A stretch of DNA of 64,000 nucleotides from NCBI GenBank assembly GCA_035447065.1, contig DAOTGJ010000012.1, positions 1-64,000 on the forward strand, given 5' to 3'. The stretch is from CALEMW01 sp035447065 (lineage in GTDB: Bacteria; Krumholzibacteriota; Krumholzibacteriia; LZORAL124-64-63). A program made the position numbers and the translations under genes. This document shows, piece after piece, positions 33,115 through 42,698 of the stretch. A model generated the notes under the pieces. That model was not told the DNA's origin and searched no databases. It worked only from the letters and a program-made list of their open reading frames with translations. The first letter of the stretch is position 1; the number at the start of each line of letters is the position of its first letter.

Positions 33115-34125
33115 ATGGCCAAGAAGACCGACCCCGCCGTCCGCAAGATCGCCGTCCTGATGGTGGCCCTGGGCCCCAAGGTGGCCGGCAAGATCATGAA
33201 GAAGCTCCCGGAGGAGCTGATCGAGGCCATCACCTCGGAGATCTCCGAGCTGCGCCTGATCCCCGCCGGCGAGAAGCGCGACGCCCTGATGGATTTCGTG
33301 CGCATGCGCAAGAGCGCCTCGGGCTTCGAGTTCGGCGGCGAGGAATCCGCCAAGGAGATCCTGGAGGAGGCCCTGGGCCGCCGCCAGGCCGACTCGATCA
33401 TCAACCGCGCCACCGGCTTCAGCAACATGAGCGGGTTCGAGAACCTGAAGAAGGTGGACCACCTCACCGTGGTCAACTACCTGAAGAACGAGCACCCGCA
33501 GACCATCGCCCTGGTGCTGGCCCATGTGGACCCGCGCTTCAGCGGGCCGCTGATGGCCCAGCTGCCGCCGTCCATGCAGGGCCAGGTGGCCCACAAGATC
33601 GCCACCCTGGACAAGCCCAACAAGGAAGCCCTGAAGGTGGTGGAGGAAGTGGTCAGCTCCATGGTCCAGGGCGAGTTCCAGGAGGAGCGGCGCAAGTACG
33701 GCGGCAAGAAGCAGGTGGCCGACATCCTCAACGAGATCGAGCAGGAGTCGTGGCTGGAGATCATCGACGACATGCGCGACATCGACGACGAGTGCGCCAC
33801 CGAGGTCAAGAACCTCATGTTCGTCTTCGAGGACCTGGCCACCCTGGACGACATCTACATCCAGGAGATCCTCAAGGAGGTCAAGGGCAAGGACCTGGGC
33901 CTGGCCCTCAAGGGCGCGCCGGAGAACATCCAGGCGAAGATCTTCGCCAACCTGTCCAAGCGCGCGGGCGAAGGCATCCGCGAGGACATGGAGTACATGG
34001 GCCCGGTGCCCATCGCGGAGGTGGAGGACGCCCAGAGCAAGGTGGTGGGCGTGGTCCGCAAGCTCATGGACAACGGCGTGATCACCATCGGCAAGGGGGG
34101 CGGCGGTGCTCAAATGGTCACTTGA
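33115..34125 (+). CDS. fliG: Rotor switch protein FliG
   Basis: A 336-residue FliG with all three domains: N-terminal FliF-binding (KIAVLMVALGPKVAGKIMKKL), middle domain with the EHPQ motif (LKNEHPQTIALVLAHV), and C-terminal torque domain (FVFEDLATLDDIYIQEILKEV, LSKRAGEGIREDMEYMGPVP) with charged residues that meet MotA. The start follows CGGAGCAAGCG. It overlaps fliH by 20 nt. Confidence 0.97.
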   Translation: MAKKTDPAVRKIAVLMVALGPKVAGKIMKKLPEELIEAITSEISELRLIPAGEKRDALMDFVRMRKSASGFEFGGEESAKEILEEALGRRQADSIINRATGFSNMSGFENLKKVDHLTVVNYLKNEHPQTIALVLAHVDPRFSGPLMAQLPPSMQGQVAHKIATLDKPNKEALKVVEEVVSSMVQGEFQEERRKYGGKKQVADILNEIEQESWLEIIDDMRDIDDECATEVKNLMFVFEDLATLDDIYIQEILKEVKGKDLGLALKGAPENIQAKIFANLSKRAGEGIREDMEYMGPVPIAEVEDAQSKVVGVVRKLMDNGVITIGKGGGGAQMVT

Positions 34126-34777
34126 GGACCTGCCGCTGGACGGCGTCCGCGCCGCGGAACCCTCGCCCCAGACCCGCTTCTTCATCGAGGACAATCCCGA
34201 GGACGGCGCCCGCACCCTGCTGGACCGCCTGACCCAGGACGAGCGCGCGGCCGTGTACGAGCTGGTGGCGGACGACGTGCGGACCGAGGTCCGCGCCGAG
34301 ATCCACGCGGAGTTCGGCCAGGAGCTGGAGCTCATGCGCGGCGCCCTGGTGCCGCTGGCCAGGCGGCTGGAGCAGACCGTGCAGCGTGAGCTGCACGACA
34401 TCGCCACCGGCGCCGTGGGTCTGGCCATGGCCCTGGCGGAGCGGCTGGCCCGCGCCAGCATCGAAGCGGACCGCGATTACCTGGTGCGCTGCCTGGAGGA
34501 GCTGGTGGGCCGCACCCAGGTGGGCTCCAGCCTCGAGGTGGTGGCGCATCCGGCCGAGATCGAGCGGCTCAAGGGCTGCGACACGGTCCTGAGCGAGCTC
34601 CACATCACCTCGCTGGTGCCCGACAAGAGCCTGCAGCTGGGCGGCTGCCTGGTGCGCGCCGCGGGCCAGGAGTGGGACCTGACCTTCCGCGGCCAGGCCG
34701 ACGCCCTGGCCGAGATGGTCCAGAACGCCCTGACCTTCGCCGGCGACGGCGGCGCGGACGGGGAGGGGACGGCGTGA
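34106..34777 (+). CDS. fliH: Flagellar export regulator FliH
   Basis: This 223-residue protein starts at a GTG inside the end of fliG. The N-terminal region is variable. A helix (VRTEVRAEIHAEFGQELELMRG) leads to the C-terminal FliH/V-ATPase E-like domain (CLEELVGRTQVGSSLEVVAHPAEIERLKG; GGCLVRAAGQEWDLTF). FliH is the stator of the FliI ATPase. Assigned by position between fliG and fliI and domain pattern. Confidence 0.87.
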   Translation: MLKWSLEDLPLDGVRAAEPSPQTRFFIEDNPEDGARTLLDRLTQDERAAVYELVADDVRTEVRAEIHAEFGQELELMRGALVPLARRLEQTVQRELHDIATGAVGLAMALAERLARASIEADRDYLVRCLEELVGRTQVGSSLEVVAHPAEIERLKGCDTVLSELHITSLVPDKSLQLGGCLVRAAGQEWDLTFRGQADALAEMVQNALTFAGDGGADGEGTA

Positions 34778-36084
34778 GCCTGGACTGGGACCGCTGCCGC
34801 GCCGCGGTGGACGCCATGGACCCCGTGCGGGTGTCCGGGCGCATCGAGAAGATCGTGGGCCTGGTGGTGGAGGCCGAGGGCCTGGCCGCCAGCGTGGGCG
34901 CCCTCTGCCGCATCGAGCGCGGCGGCGACGCCGTGCCGGCGGAGATCGTGGGCTTCCGCGGCGGCACCGCCATGCTCATGCCCTACGGCGGCATGGAGGG
35001 CCTGGCCCGCGGGCAGAAGGTCTTCCTGGTCAGCGAACGCCTGCGCGTGCCTGTGGGGGACGACCTCCTGGGCCGCGTCATCGACGCCCACGGCCGCCCC
35101 CTGGACGGCGGGCCGCCCCTGCGCAGCATGCGCGAGCGGGCGGTCACCGCCGCGGCGCCTCCGGCCATGAGCCGGCGGCGCATCGAACGCGCGCTGCCCA
35201 CCGGCGTGCGCTCCATCGACTCCCTGATCACCGTGGCCCAGGGCCAGCGCCTGGGCGTGTTCGCCGGCAGCGGCGTGGGCAAGAGCGTGCTGCTGGGCAT
35301 GCTGGCCCGCAACGCGTCGGTGGACGTGAACGTGGTGGCCCTGATCGGCGAGCGCGGCCGCGAGGTGCGCGAGTTCATCGAGCGCGACCTGGGGCCCGAG
35401 GGGCTCGCGCGCAGCGTGGTGGTGGTGGTCACGTCGGACGAGAGCGCGGTCATGCGCGCCCGCGGCGCCGAGACCGCCATGGCCGTGGCGGAGCACTTCC
35501 GCGACCGCGGCCGCGACGTGCTGCTGATGATGGACTCCATCACCCGCTACGCCATGGCCCTGCGCGAGATCGGCCTGGCCGCGGGCGAGCCGCCCACCAC
35601 CAAGGGCTACACGCCGTCGGTCTTCGCCGCCCTGCCGCGCCTCTGCGAGCGCGCCGGCATGGCCGACGTGGGCTCCATCACCGCCTTCTTCACCGTGCTG
35701 ATCGAGGGCGACGACATCCAGGACCCCGTGGGCGACGCCGTGCGCTCCATCCTGGACGGCCACGTCATGCTCTCCCGCGACCTGGCCCGCGAGGGCCACT
35801 ACCCCGCCGTGGACGTGCTGGGCAGCATCAGCCGCCTCCGCCAGGAGGTGGCGCCTCCCGAGCTGATCGACGCCGGCCGCACCCTGGTGCGCTGGCTCAA
35901 GGCCCTGGAGGAGAACCGCGACCTGATCAATATCGGCGCATACGTGGCCGGTTCCGATCCGGTCACGGACGCGGCGCTGAAACGCCGCGACGCCGTCCGC
36001 GCCTTCCTGACCCAGTCCATGACCGAACCCGCCTCCTGGGACGATACGGCCCGCGGTTTGCTAGAGCTCGCCGCGGAGGTCTGA
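34774..36084 (+). CDS. fliI: Flagellar export ATPase FliI
   Basis: This 436-residue protein has Walker A GSGVGKS (165-171), GERGREVREF, a Walker B-type strand LLMMDSITRYAMALREI, and the P-x-x-TTKGYTPSVFAALPRL motif. These match the F1-beta-like flagellar ATPase. The GTG at 34774 overlaps the fliH stop by 4 nt and is preceded by GGGGAGGGG; an upstream in-frame Met gives an Arg/Pro-rich extension that cannot be right. Confidence 0.97.
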   Translation: MSLDWDRCRAAVDAMDPVRVSGRIEKIVGLVVEAEGLAASVGALCRIERGGDAVPAEIVGFRGGTAMLMPYGGMEGLARGQKVFLVSERLRVPVGDDLLGRVIDAHGRPLDGGPPLRSMRERAVTAAAPPAMSRRRIERALPTGVRSIDSLITVAQGQRLGVFAGSGVGKSVLLGMLARNASVDVNVVALIGERGREVREFIERDLGPEGLARSVVVVVTSDESAVMRARGAETAMAVAEHFRDRGRDVLLMMDSITRYAMALREIGLAAGEPPTTKGYTPSVFAALPRLCERAGMADVGSITAFFTVLIEGDDIQDPVGDAVRSILDGHVMLSRDLAREGHYPAVDVLGSISRLRQEVAPPELIDAGRTLVRWLKALEENRDLINIGAYVAGSDPVTDAALKRRDAVRAFLTQSMTEPASWDDTARGLLELAAEV

Positions 36085-36085
36085 C

Positions 36086-36526
36086 GTGTTCCGATTCCGA
36101 CTCGAGAAGGTGCTCCGGCACCGTCGTCGCCTCGTGGACGACGAGGCGCGCAAGCTCCAGGTCCTGGCCGCCGGCCTCAACCGTCTGCTCGCCGAGCGGC
36201 GGCGGCTGGAGGAGGACATGGAGATGGCCGCCGAGGCCGCCTGGCGCGGACGCCAGGGCACGGTGGACCTGGCCCTGCAGAACTCCGCGCAGGCGTTCCT
36301 GCAGGCGCGGCGGGCCCAGGCCCAGCGGCTGCAGGGCCGCATCGACGCCGCGCGGCAGCGTTGCGAGGATCAGCGGCAGGTGCTGGTGCGGGCCCAGCAG
36401 GACGTGTCGGTGCTGGAGAGCCTGGAGACCAAGCAGCGGCAGGACTGGGAGCTCCAGGAGCGGCGCCGCGAGCAGAAGCTGACCGATGAACTGGCGGGGC
36501 GCCGGCGCGCCCGGCCCGGATGCTGA
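36086..36526 (+). CDS. fliJ: FliJ, coiled-coil component of the export ATPase
   Basis: This 146-residue protein starts at GTG 1 nt after fliI. It begins MFRFRLEKVLRHRRRLVDDEA, the FliJ opening, and forms an uninterrupted coiled coil rich in Arg, Gln and Leu. FliJ is the gamma-like stalk within the FliI hexamer. Family conservation is low but order after fliI is universal. Confidence 0.9.
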   Translation: MFRFRLEKVLRHRRRLVDDEARKLQVLAAGLNRLLAERRRLEEDMEMAAEAAWRGRQGTVDLALQNSAQAFLQARRAQAQRLQGRIDAARQRCEDQRQVLVRAQQDVSVLESLETKQRQDWELQERRREQKLTDELAGRRRARPGC

Positions 36527-36546
36527 ACGGGGAGGGCTGAGGAGCC

Positions 36547-37080
36547 ATGAAGGCGGTGCTGCTGGTCTCCATGATCACCTTCGGCGTGATCTTCGGCGTC
36601 ATCCTGATCTCCACCGGCCTGCTGGAGAACGCCGTGAAGCTGGGCCTGCCCGAGCCTCCCGGCCCGGCCACCGAGGCCGATCTGGCCATGGAGCGCATCC
36701 AGGAGAGCCTGGACGTGCAGCGCGACGCCGTGCAGCGCGAGGCGGAGATGCTGCGCAACTACCGCATCCAGGTGGAGGTGGAGCAGACGGTGCTGGACGA
36801 GCAGGAGCAGCGCCTGCAGGCCCTGGTGGCGGAGCTGGAGACGGCCCAGGCGGACTTCGGAGCCGAGCGCGAGGAATCCATCGTCAAGCTGGCCAAGCTC
36901 TACGAGGCCATGAAGCCCGCCAAGGCCGCCCCCATCCTCGAGACCCTGGATCCCGACACCGTGCTGGAGATCCTCACGCGCATGAAGTCGCGCCAGGCCG
37001 CCAAGGTGCTGGCCGCCATGAACCCGGCCCTGGCCTCGGAGATCAGCCACCGCATGAGCCTCAAGGGAGTGAGCCTGTGA
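36547..37080 (+). CDS. MotE/YlxF-like protein with an MgtE N-terminal-type domain
   Basis: This 177-residue protein has one N-terminal membrane helix (about 4-24), a long periplasmic coiled coil (45-115) and a C-terminal MgtE_N-like domain (KLYEAMKPAKAAPILETLDPDTVLEILTRMKSRQAAKVLAAM). Members of this family are encoded next to fliJ in many bacteria; in some they act as stator chaperones (MotE, FlgX). TGAGGAGCC precedes the ATG. The precise role here is inferred. Confidence 0.82.
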   Translation: MKAVLLVSMITFGVIFGVILISTGLLENAVKLGLPEPPGPATEADLAMERIQESLDVQRDAVQREAEMLRNYRIQVEVEQTVLDEQEQRLQALVAELETAQADFGAEREESIVKLAKLYEAMKPAKAAPILETLDPDTVLEILTRMKSRQAAKVLAAMNPALASEISHRMSLKGVSL

Positions 37081-38096
37081 CCGGAGCCTCCGCGCCCCTC
37101 CTGCTGGACCGCCTGGAGCCCCGACGCGACGGACGCGCCGGGGCCGACGCCATGGCGGCGCTGCTGCAGGGCGACTCCTTCGCCCGCATGCTGGACGCCA
37201 CCCTGGAGCGTACGGCCGACGAGCCCCGCCCCGCCGCGGCCGAACGCGAGCGTCCCGCGGCCGCGCGCGACGCAGCGCCCGATCCCCGCGAACCCGCACC
37301 CCGTGCCGAGACCGCGCGTCCGGAACCCGGCGCCGACCACCGCGCCGCGGCCTCCGACCGCACGCGGACCGACGAGGCCCGTCCGCAGGGCGAGCCCGAC
37401 ACGGCCGAGCCCCTGGACGCCGAAGAGGTCGAGGCCGCGGCGGAGCCCGACGCCGAGCCTGAGGCCGCCGCGGAGACCGGCGAGGCCGAGGCCGCGCCCG
37501 AGTCCGGCGACGACGCCCTCCAGGACCTCCTCAAGCTCATGAGCCCCGCCGCCCTGCGCGCCTTCCAGGCCGCCGCGGGCGGCGGCGCCGACGCCGTGTC
37601 CGGCGTGGCCGGTCCCCACGGCGCCGCCTCGCTGCCGACGGGCCTGCGCCCGCTGCTGCTGAACGGGACGGCGACGGCCCCCGCGGCCGAAACGCCCGAG
37701 CCCCCCGTCCCGCCCGCCCGCGTGGTGGGCCAGGTGCTGCAGGCCCTGAGCCGCGCCGAGGGCCTGGGCGACGGCCGCGGCACGGTGAAGCTGGCCCTGG
37801 ATCCCGCCCACCTGGGCAAGGTGGAGGTCACGGTGACGCGGCACGAGGGCCGCCTGGAGGTCACGTTCAAGGTGGAGTCGGCGGAGGCGGAGCACGCCCT
37901 GCGCTCCCGCGCCGGCGAGCTGGGCCAGGCCCTGCTGGGCAAGGGCTCCGGCTGGAGCGACGTGACCGTGACCGTGGTGCGCGAAGGCGAGGACGACGAG
38001 AACGCGCCGGGCCGCGAGCAGCCCGGCGATCAGGACGGCCGGAACGCCCGGCAGGACGAGGACGGGTCCGATCCCGACACGGGGGAGGGGGACTGA
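37077..38096 (+). CDS. fliK: Hook-length control protein FliK
   Basis: This 339-residue protein starts at a GTG overlapping the previous stop (GTGA). Most of it is a low-complexity Pro/Ala/Glu linker, as in FliK. The C-terminal domain (GRGTVKLALDPAHLGKVEVTVTRHEGRLEVTFKVESAEAEHALRSR) carries the conserved substrate-switch pattern. It measures the hook and signals FlhB to change export specificity. Position before flgD and flgE agrees. Confidence 0.9.
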   Translation: MTGASAPLLLDRLEPRRDGRAGADAMAALLQGDSFARMLDATLERTADEPRPAAAERERPAAARDAAPDPREPAPRAETARPEPGADHRAAASDRTRTDEARPQGEPDTAEPLDAEEVEAAAEPDAEPEAAAETGEAEAAPESGDDALQDLLKLMSPAALRAFQAAAGGGADAVSGVAGPHGAASLPTGLRPLLLNGTATAPAAETPEPPVPPARVVGQVLQALSRAEGLGDGRGTVKLALDPAHLGKVEVTVTRHEGRLEVTFKVESAEAEHALRSRAGELGQALLGKGSGWSDVTVTVVREGEDDENAPGREQPGDQDGRNARQDEDGSDPDTGEGD

Positions 38097-38746
38097 TGTA
38101 CGTGAACAGCGCCACCACGAGCAGCGGCACCGCGAGCGGTACGCAGCTCACCACGTCGCAGGAGAGCCAGGACCAGTTCCTGCAGCTCCTGGTGACCCAG
38201 ATCCAGAACCAGAACCCGCTGGACCCCATGAGCAACGAGGAGTTCACCAGCCAGCTCACCCAGTTCTCCATGCTGGAGCAGCTGGAGACCATGAACTCCA
38301 ACATGACCCAGGACATGACCTATTCCCAGTCGCTGAACAACACCATGATGCTCAGCCTGGTGGGCAAGCAGGCCTCGGTGGTGGGCGACGGCGTCACGGT
38401 GAGCGAGGGGGCGGCGGGCTCGTCGCGCCTGGATTCCGCCGGCGCCGGCACCGCCCGCGTGGAGGTGCGCGACGCCGACGGCGAGGTGGTGCGCACCTAC
38501 ATCACCGGCGTGGACGCCGGCTGGAACGACGTGACCTGGGACGGCCGCCTGGACAACGGCGAGCCGGCCGAGGACGGCGCGTACACCCTGTCGGTCACGG
38601 TCACGGACGCCGGCGGCTCGGAACTGGACCATCAGCTCTACGAATCCGGACGGGTGGACAGCATCCGCTTCGAGAACAGCCTGGCCGTGCTGTCGGTGAA
38701 CGGCCAGGACTACTACGCGTCGGAAATCGCGGAAGTCGGCATCTAG
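38096..38746 (+). CDS. flgD: Hook cap / scaffolding protein FlgD
   Basis: This 216-residue protein has the FlgD N-terminus (SQDQFLQLLVTQIQNQNPLDPMSNEEFTSQLTQFSMLEQLE) followed by a beta-sandwich FLN/Ig-like domain (DAGWNDVTWDGRLDNGEPAEDGAYTLSV). It caps the growing hook. The ATG overlaps the fliK stop by 1 nt (TGATG); AGGGGGAC is upstream. Confidence 0.95.
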   Translation: MYVNSATTSSGTASGTQLTTSQESQDQFLQLLVTQIQNQNPLDPMSNEEFTSQLTQFSMLEQLETMNSNMTQDMTYSQSLNNTMMLSLVGKQASVVGDGVTVSEGAAGSSRLDSAGAGTARVEVRDADGEVVRTYITGVDAGWNDVTWDGRLDNGEPAEDGAYTLSVTVTDAGGSELDHQLYESGRVDSIRFENSLAVLSVNGQDYYASEIAEVGI

Positions 38747-38764
38747 CCGCCAAGGGAGGATCCC

Positions 38765-40879
38765 ATGCTGCGTTCGCTCTACTCTGGCATCTCCGGTCTG
38801 AACTCCAGCTCCACGGAGATGGACGTCATCGGCAACAACATCGCCAACGCCAACACCGTGGGCTTCAAGAGCTCGCGCGTCACCTTCCGCGAGATGCTCA
38901 GCCAGACCGTGCGCGGCGCCAGCCGTCCGGTCAACGGGCAGCGCGGCGGCGTGAACCCCATGCAGATCGGCCTGGGCTCCGCGGTGGGCACCGTGGACAC
39001 GCACTTCGGTCAGGGCGCCCTGCACAGCACCGGCCTGGTCACGGACCTGGCCCTGCAGGGCGACGGCTTCTTCATGCTGCGCGAGGGCGACAGCACCCTC
39101 TACACCCGCGCGGGCGCCTTCGGCCTGGACGGCGACAACTTCCTGGTGGATCCCGGCACCGGCATGCGCCTGCAGGGCGTGATGGCGGACGCGGCGGGCA
39201 ACGTGACCAGCGGCCAGTGGACCGACATCGTCATCGATCCCAGCATGAGCGTGCCGGCCATGGCCACGGACAGCGTGCAGATCTTCGGCAACCTGGATGC
39301 GGACTCGGAGCCCCAGGGCACCATCCTCACCTCGCGCCACTTCATGGCCGCGGCCACGGGCACCGACGTGCTGACCAGCCTCTACGCCCAGGACGGCGAC
39401 ACCTTCAGCCTGGTGGACGGCGACCGCATCGCGCTGACCGGCATGGTGGACACGGGCGCGGGCGCCACCACCATCAGCGTCTCGCCCTTCGTGGTGGGCA
39501 GCACCACGCCGGGCGAGGGCGGCACCACCCTGGACGACCTCACGGCCTGGATCAGCACCCAGCTGGAGTCCCTGCCCGAGTTCAACCCCGGCGAGATCAC
39601 CGTCACGCTCAACGCCGACGGCAGCCTCAGCCTGGACAACGGCAGCGGCGGCACCACGCTGCTGAACCTGCAGCTCTCGGTGCCCGGCAACTCCCACTTC
39701 AACGGCACCTTCGACTTCAGCGACAGCATCGGCCCCGGCGCCTCCGGCACCACGGACATGCCCAGCGAGGGCCAGGGCCAGATCCGCGCCGCCGCCACCA
39801 GCGACGACCTGCTCACCGACCTGTTCACCAGCACCGGCGCGAGCCTGGGCCTGAACATCGACGCCCTCAACCCCCAGACCACCCTGAGCATCGGCGGCAA
39901 CGTGGGCACGGCCGAGGCGCCCAGCTACGACCTGGTGGTGGACGCCGCGAGCACGGTCCAGGACCTGCTGACCGGCCTGCAGATCGCCTTCGGCATCAGC
40001 ACGGACCCGGTGACCCTGTCCGAATCCGGCGAGGTGGTCATCCAGGGCGAGCTGGGCACCGAGAACGCCCTGGGCCAGGTGGACATCCGCGAGGTGGGCG
40101 AGGTGAACCCCATCCTGGAGACGTCCTTCGACTTCGTGGAGACCCAGGAGGCCGCCGACGGCGGCGAGTACACCATGGTCTCCACCGTGTACGACTCCCT
40201 GGGCAACACCCACAACGTGCGCTTCACCTTCACCAAGCGCGTGGGCCTGAACGAGTGGAACTGGACGGCCGAGATGGAGGGCAACGAGGTCATCACCCAG
40301 GGCGGCTCCGGCACCGTGTCCTTCAACGAGGCCGGCGAGATCCTGGCCTTCCGCTACGCCGACGACGCCGGCCAGCTCTCCTTCACCCCCCAGGCCGCCG
40401 GCGCCCAGGGCGCCGAGACCGTGTCCTTCCAGATCGACGCCGGCCAGCTGGGCGAGTTCAACGGCCTGAGCCAGTACGCGGTGACCAGCGACCTCCAGTC
40501 CCTGGCCAACGGCTATCCGCCGGGCGACCTGCTGGACTTCGAGATCGAGACCGACGGCACGGTGGTGGGCCGCTTCAGCAACGACACCATGCAGACGCTG
40601 GCGCGCATCGGCATCGCCCGCTTCGCCAACAACGACGGCCTCATCCACGACGAGGGCAACACCTTCCGCCTGAGCAGCAACTCGGGCGATCCGCTCACGG
40701 GCTTCGCCGGCGAGGTGTCCGAGACGGCCGTGATCTCCGGAGCCCTGGAGTCGTCCAACGTGGACCTGACCGGGGAGCTGACCAACCTGGTGGTGGCCCA
40801 GCGGGCCTTCCAGGCCAACGCCCGGATCGTGACCACCGGGGACCAGATCTTGCAAGAGATCGTCTCGCTGGTGCGCTAG
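38765..40879 (+). CDS. flgE: Flagellar hook protein FlgE (long form)
   Basis: This 704-residue protein has the hook family ends (MLRSLYSGISGLNSSSTEMDVIGNNIANANTVGFKSSRVTF; ESSNVDLTGELTNLVVAQRAFQANARIVTTGDQILQEIV) and a conserved middle (VYDSLGNTHNVRFTFTKR). E. coli FlgE is 402 residues, so about 300 residues of extra surface domains (roughly 150-450) are inserted. AAGGGAGGATCCC precedes the ATG. Confidence 0.96.
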   Translation: MLRSLYSGISGLNSSSTEMDVIGNNIANANTVGFKSSRVTFREMLSQTVRGASRPVNGQRGGVNPMQIGLGSAVGTVDTHFGQGALHSTGLVTDLALQGDGFFMLREGDSTLYTRAGAFGLDGDNFLVDPGTGMRLQGVMADAAGNVTSGQWTDIVIDPSMSVPAMATDSVQIFGNLDADSEPQGTILTSRHFMAAATGTDVLTSLYAQDGDTFSLVDGDRIALTGMVDTGAGATTISVSPFVVGSTTPGEGGTTLDDLTAWISTQLESLPEFNPGEITVTLNADGSLSLDNGSGGTTLLNLQLSVPGNSHFNGTFDFSDSIGPGASGTTDMPSEGQGQIRAAATSDDLLTDLFTSTGASLGLNIDALNPQTTLSIGGNVGTAEAPSYDLVVDAASTVQDLLTGLQIAFGISTDPVTLSESGEVVIQGELGTENALGQVDIREVGEVNPILETSFDFVETQEAADGGEYTMVSTVYDSLGNTHNVRFTFTKRVGLNEWNWTAEMEGNEVITQGGSGTVSFNEAGEILAFRYADDAGQLSFTPQAAGAQGAETVSFQIDAGQLGEFNGLSQYAVTSDLQSLANGYPPGDLLDFEIETDGTVVGRFSNDTMQTLARIGIARFANNDGLIHDEGNTFRLSSNSGDPLTGFAGEVSETAVISGALESSNVDLTGELTNLVVAQRAFQANARIVTTGDQILQEIVSLVR

Positions 40880-40903
40880 GGCCCCAGAAGGAGCTAAAGG
40901 ATC

Positions 40904-41137
40904 ATGATCCAAGTCACGAAATTGAATGGGAGCCAGATGGTCCTCAACGCCGATCTCATCGAGACGGTGGAGATCACCCCCGACACCCTGATCGGCCTGA
41001 CCACGGGCCGCAAGATCATGGTGAAGGAGAGCCTGGACGAGATCATCCAGCTGGCCCTGGCCTTCCGGCGCAAGAGCCGGAGCCACCCCGTGCCCACCGG
41101 CGGGCAGGGGTCCGTGTTCGAGGGCGAGGACCGCTAG
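40904..41137 (+). CDS. flbD: FlbD/SwrD-family small protein
   Basis: This 77-residue protein (MIQVTKLNGSQMVLNADLIETVEITPDTLIGLTTGRKIMVKES) matches the FlbD family, which is encoded between flgE and motA in many phyla. In Bacillus the homologue SwrD raises motor power. The sequence after residue 60 is a charged tail. AAGGAGCTAAAGG precedes the ATG. Confidence 0.9.
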   Translation: MIQVTKLNGSQMVLNADLIETVEITPDTLIGLTTGRKIMVKESLDEIIQLALAFRRKSRSHPVPTGGQGSVFEGEDR

Positions 41138-41161
41138 GTCGCAGAAACGCGAGGTCGTACG

Positions 41162-41935
41162 GTGGATATCGCGACAATCATCGGCGTGGTCGGGGCCCTG
41201 GGCCTGATCGTCTGGGCGATCCTCATGGGAGGTTCGCTGATCCTCTTCGTGAACGTGCCCTCGCTCATCATGGTGGTGGGCGGCACGATCATGGCCATCC
41301 TGATCAACTATCCGCTGCCGCGGGTGATCGGCATGATGGGGATCATCAAGAAGACGGTGCTGGCCGACGCCAACGAGCCGGCCGACATCATCCGGCGCCT
41401 GGTCAAGTACGCCGAGCAGGCCCGCAAGGAGGGCATGCTGGCCCTGGAGGAGCACTCCGAGAACGAGGAGAACCTCTTCCTGCGCAAGGGGCTGCGCCTG
41501 GCGGTGGACGGCACGGATCCGGCCCTGCTCCAGCGCATCCTGGAGAACGACATCGACCAGCAGCAGAAGCGGCACCAGGAGGGCAAGAAGATCCTGGACG
41601 CCGGCGGCGTGTACGCCCCGGCCTTCGGCATGATCGGCACCCTGGTGGGCCTGGTGAACATGCTGGCCAACATGTCGGACCCCAGCTCCATCGGCGTGGG
41701 CATGGCCGTGGCCCTGCTCACCACGTTCTACGGGGCGGTGATGGCCAACGCCATGTTCATCCCCATGGCCGGCAAGCTCCAGCACCGCTCGGCGGAGGAG
41801 GTGCTGGTGCGCGAGATGATCATCGAGGGGGTCATGGGCATCCAGAGCGGCGACTCCCCGCGCATCGTGGAGGAGAAGCTGCGCTCCTTCCTGACCCCGG
41901 CGGCCCAGCGCGCCATGGACGACGAGGCGGCCTAG
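41162..41935 (+). CDS. motA: Flagellar stator protein MotA
   Basis: This 257-residue protein has four predicted membrane segments (about 3-20, 27-45, 155-172, 185-205). The conserved loop (MLALEEHSENEENLFLRKGLRLAVDGTDP) and the FGMIGTLVGLVNMLANMSDP segment match MotA/PomA. It surrounds MotB and transmits torque to FliG. GTG start. Ion type (H+ or Na+) cannot be told from the sequence. Confidence 0.96.
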   Translation: MDIATIIGVVGALGLIVWAILMGGSLILFVNVPSLIMVVGGTIMAILINYPLPRVIGMMGIIKKTVLADANEPADIIRRLVKYAEQARKEGMLALEEHSENEENLFLRKGLRLAVDGTDPALLQRILENDIDQQQKRHQEGKKILDAGGVYAPAFGMIGTLVGLVNMLANMSDPSSIGVGMAVALLTTFYGAVMANAMFIPMAGKLQHRSAEEVLVREMIIEGVMGIQSGDSPRIVEEKLRSFLTPAAQRAMDDEAA

Positions 41936-41956
41936 CCGCCGCCAGGGAGGGAGCCC

Positions 41957-42697
41957 ATGGGGAAGTGCAAGTGCCCGCCTGAAGAACCCGGGATCCCCGG
42001 GTGGGTCGTGACCTACGGCGACATGATGTCGCTGCTGCTCACGTTCTTCATCCTGCTGCTCAGCTTCTCGTCCATCCAGGAGACCAAGTTCAAGCAGGCC
42101 ATGGAGTCCCTGCAGACGGCCCTGGGCGTGTTCAAGAACTCCCAGAGCGTGATCCAGTTCGAGAACATGGTGGTGCCGCAGGAGGTGGGCGGCGACCAGA
42201 GCGAGATGCTGTACGAGTTCCGGGAACTGGAACAGTACTTGCTCGAAGAGAACTTGGACGATCAAGTGGAAGTGGCGATGACGGAGGACGGGATCCAGAT
42301 CCAGATCGAGGACGAGTTCCTCTTCGCCTCCGGCACCGCGGACCTGCAGTCGGGCACCGACAGGATCCTGGGCAAGATCGCCGGGTTCCTGGACGGCAAG
42401 GGCACGGAGATCCGCGTGAGCGGGCACACCGATTCCATCCCGATCCGCACCGCCCGCTTCCCGTCCAACTGGGAGCTGTCCGCCTCCCGCGCCATCGCCG
42501 TGGCGCGCGAGCTGCAGAAGACGGGCATCGCTCCCGCGCGCATGAGCGCCACCGGCTACGGGGAGTTCCGACCCATCGCCGACAACGGCACCGCCGAGGG
42601 GCGGGCCCGCAACCGGCGGGTGGAGATCTTCATGAGGTACGACAAGACTCCGGAGCAGGGCGAGACCACCGTCCTGCCCTTCGAAAGCGAGGGCTAG
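41957..42697 (+). CDS. motB: Flagellar stator protein MotB
   Basis: This 246-residue protein begins with two Cys near the N-terminus, then GWVVTYGDMMSLLLTFFILLLSFSS, whose Asp22 is the ion-binding residue. A linker follows, then an OmpA-like peptidoglycan-binding domain (FASGTADLQSGTDRILGKIA; VSGHTDSIPI; NWELSASRAIAVARELQ; RNRRVEIFM). It anchors the stator to the cell wall. GGAGGGAGCCC precedes the ATG. Confidence 0.97.
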   Translation: MGKCKCPPEEPGIPGWVVTYGDMMSLLLTFFILLLSFSSIQETKFKQAMESLQTALGVFKNSQSVIQFENMVVPQEVGGDQSEMLYEFRELEQYLLEENLDDQVEVAMTEDGIQIQIEDEFLFASGTADLQSGTDRILGKIAGFLDGKGTEIRVSGHTDSIPIRTARFPSNWELSASRAIAVARELQKTGIAPARMSATGYGEFRPIADNGTAEGRARNRRVEIFMRYDKTPEQGETTVLPFESEG

Positions 42698-42698
42698 C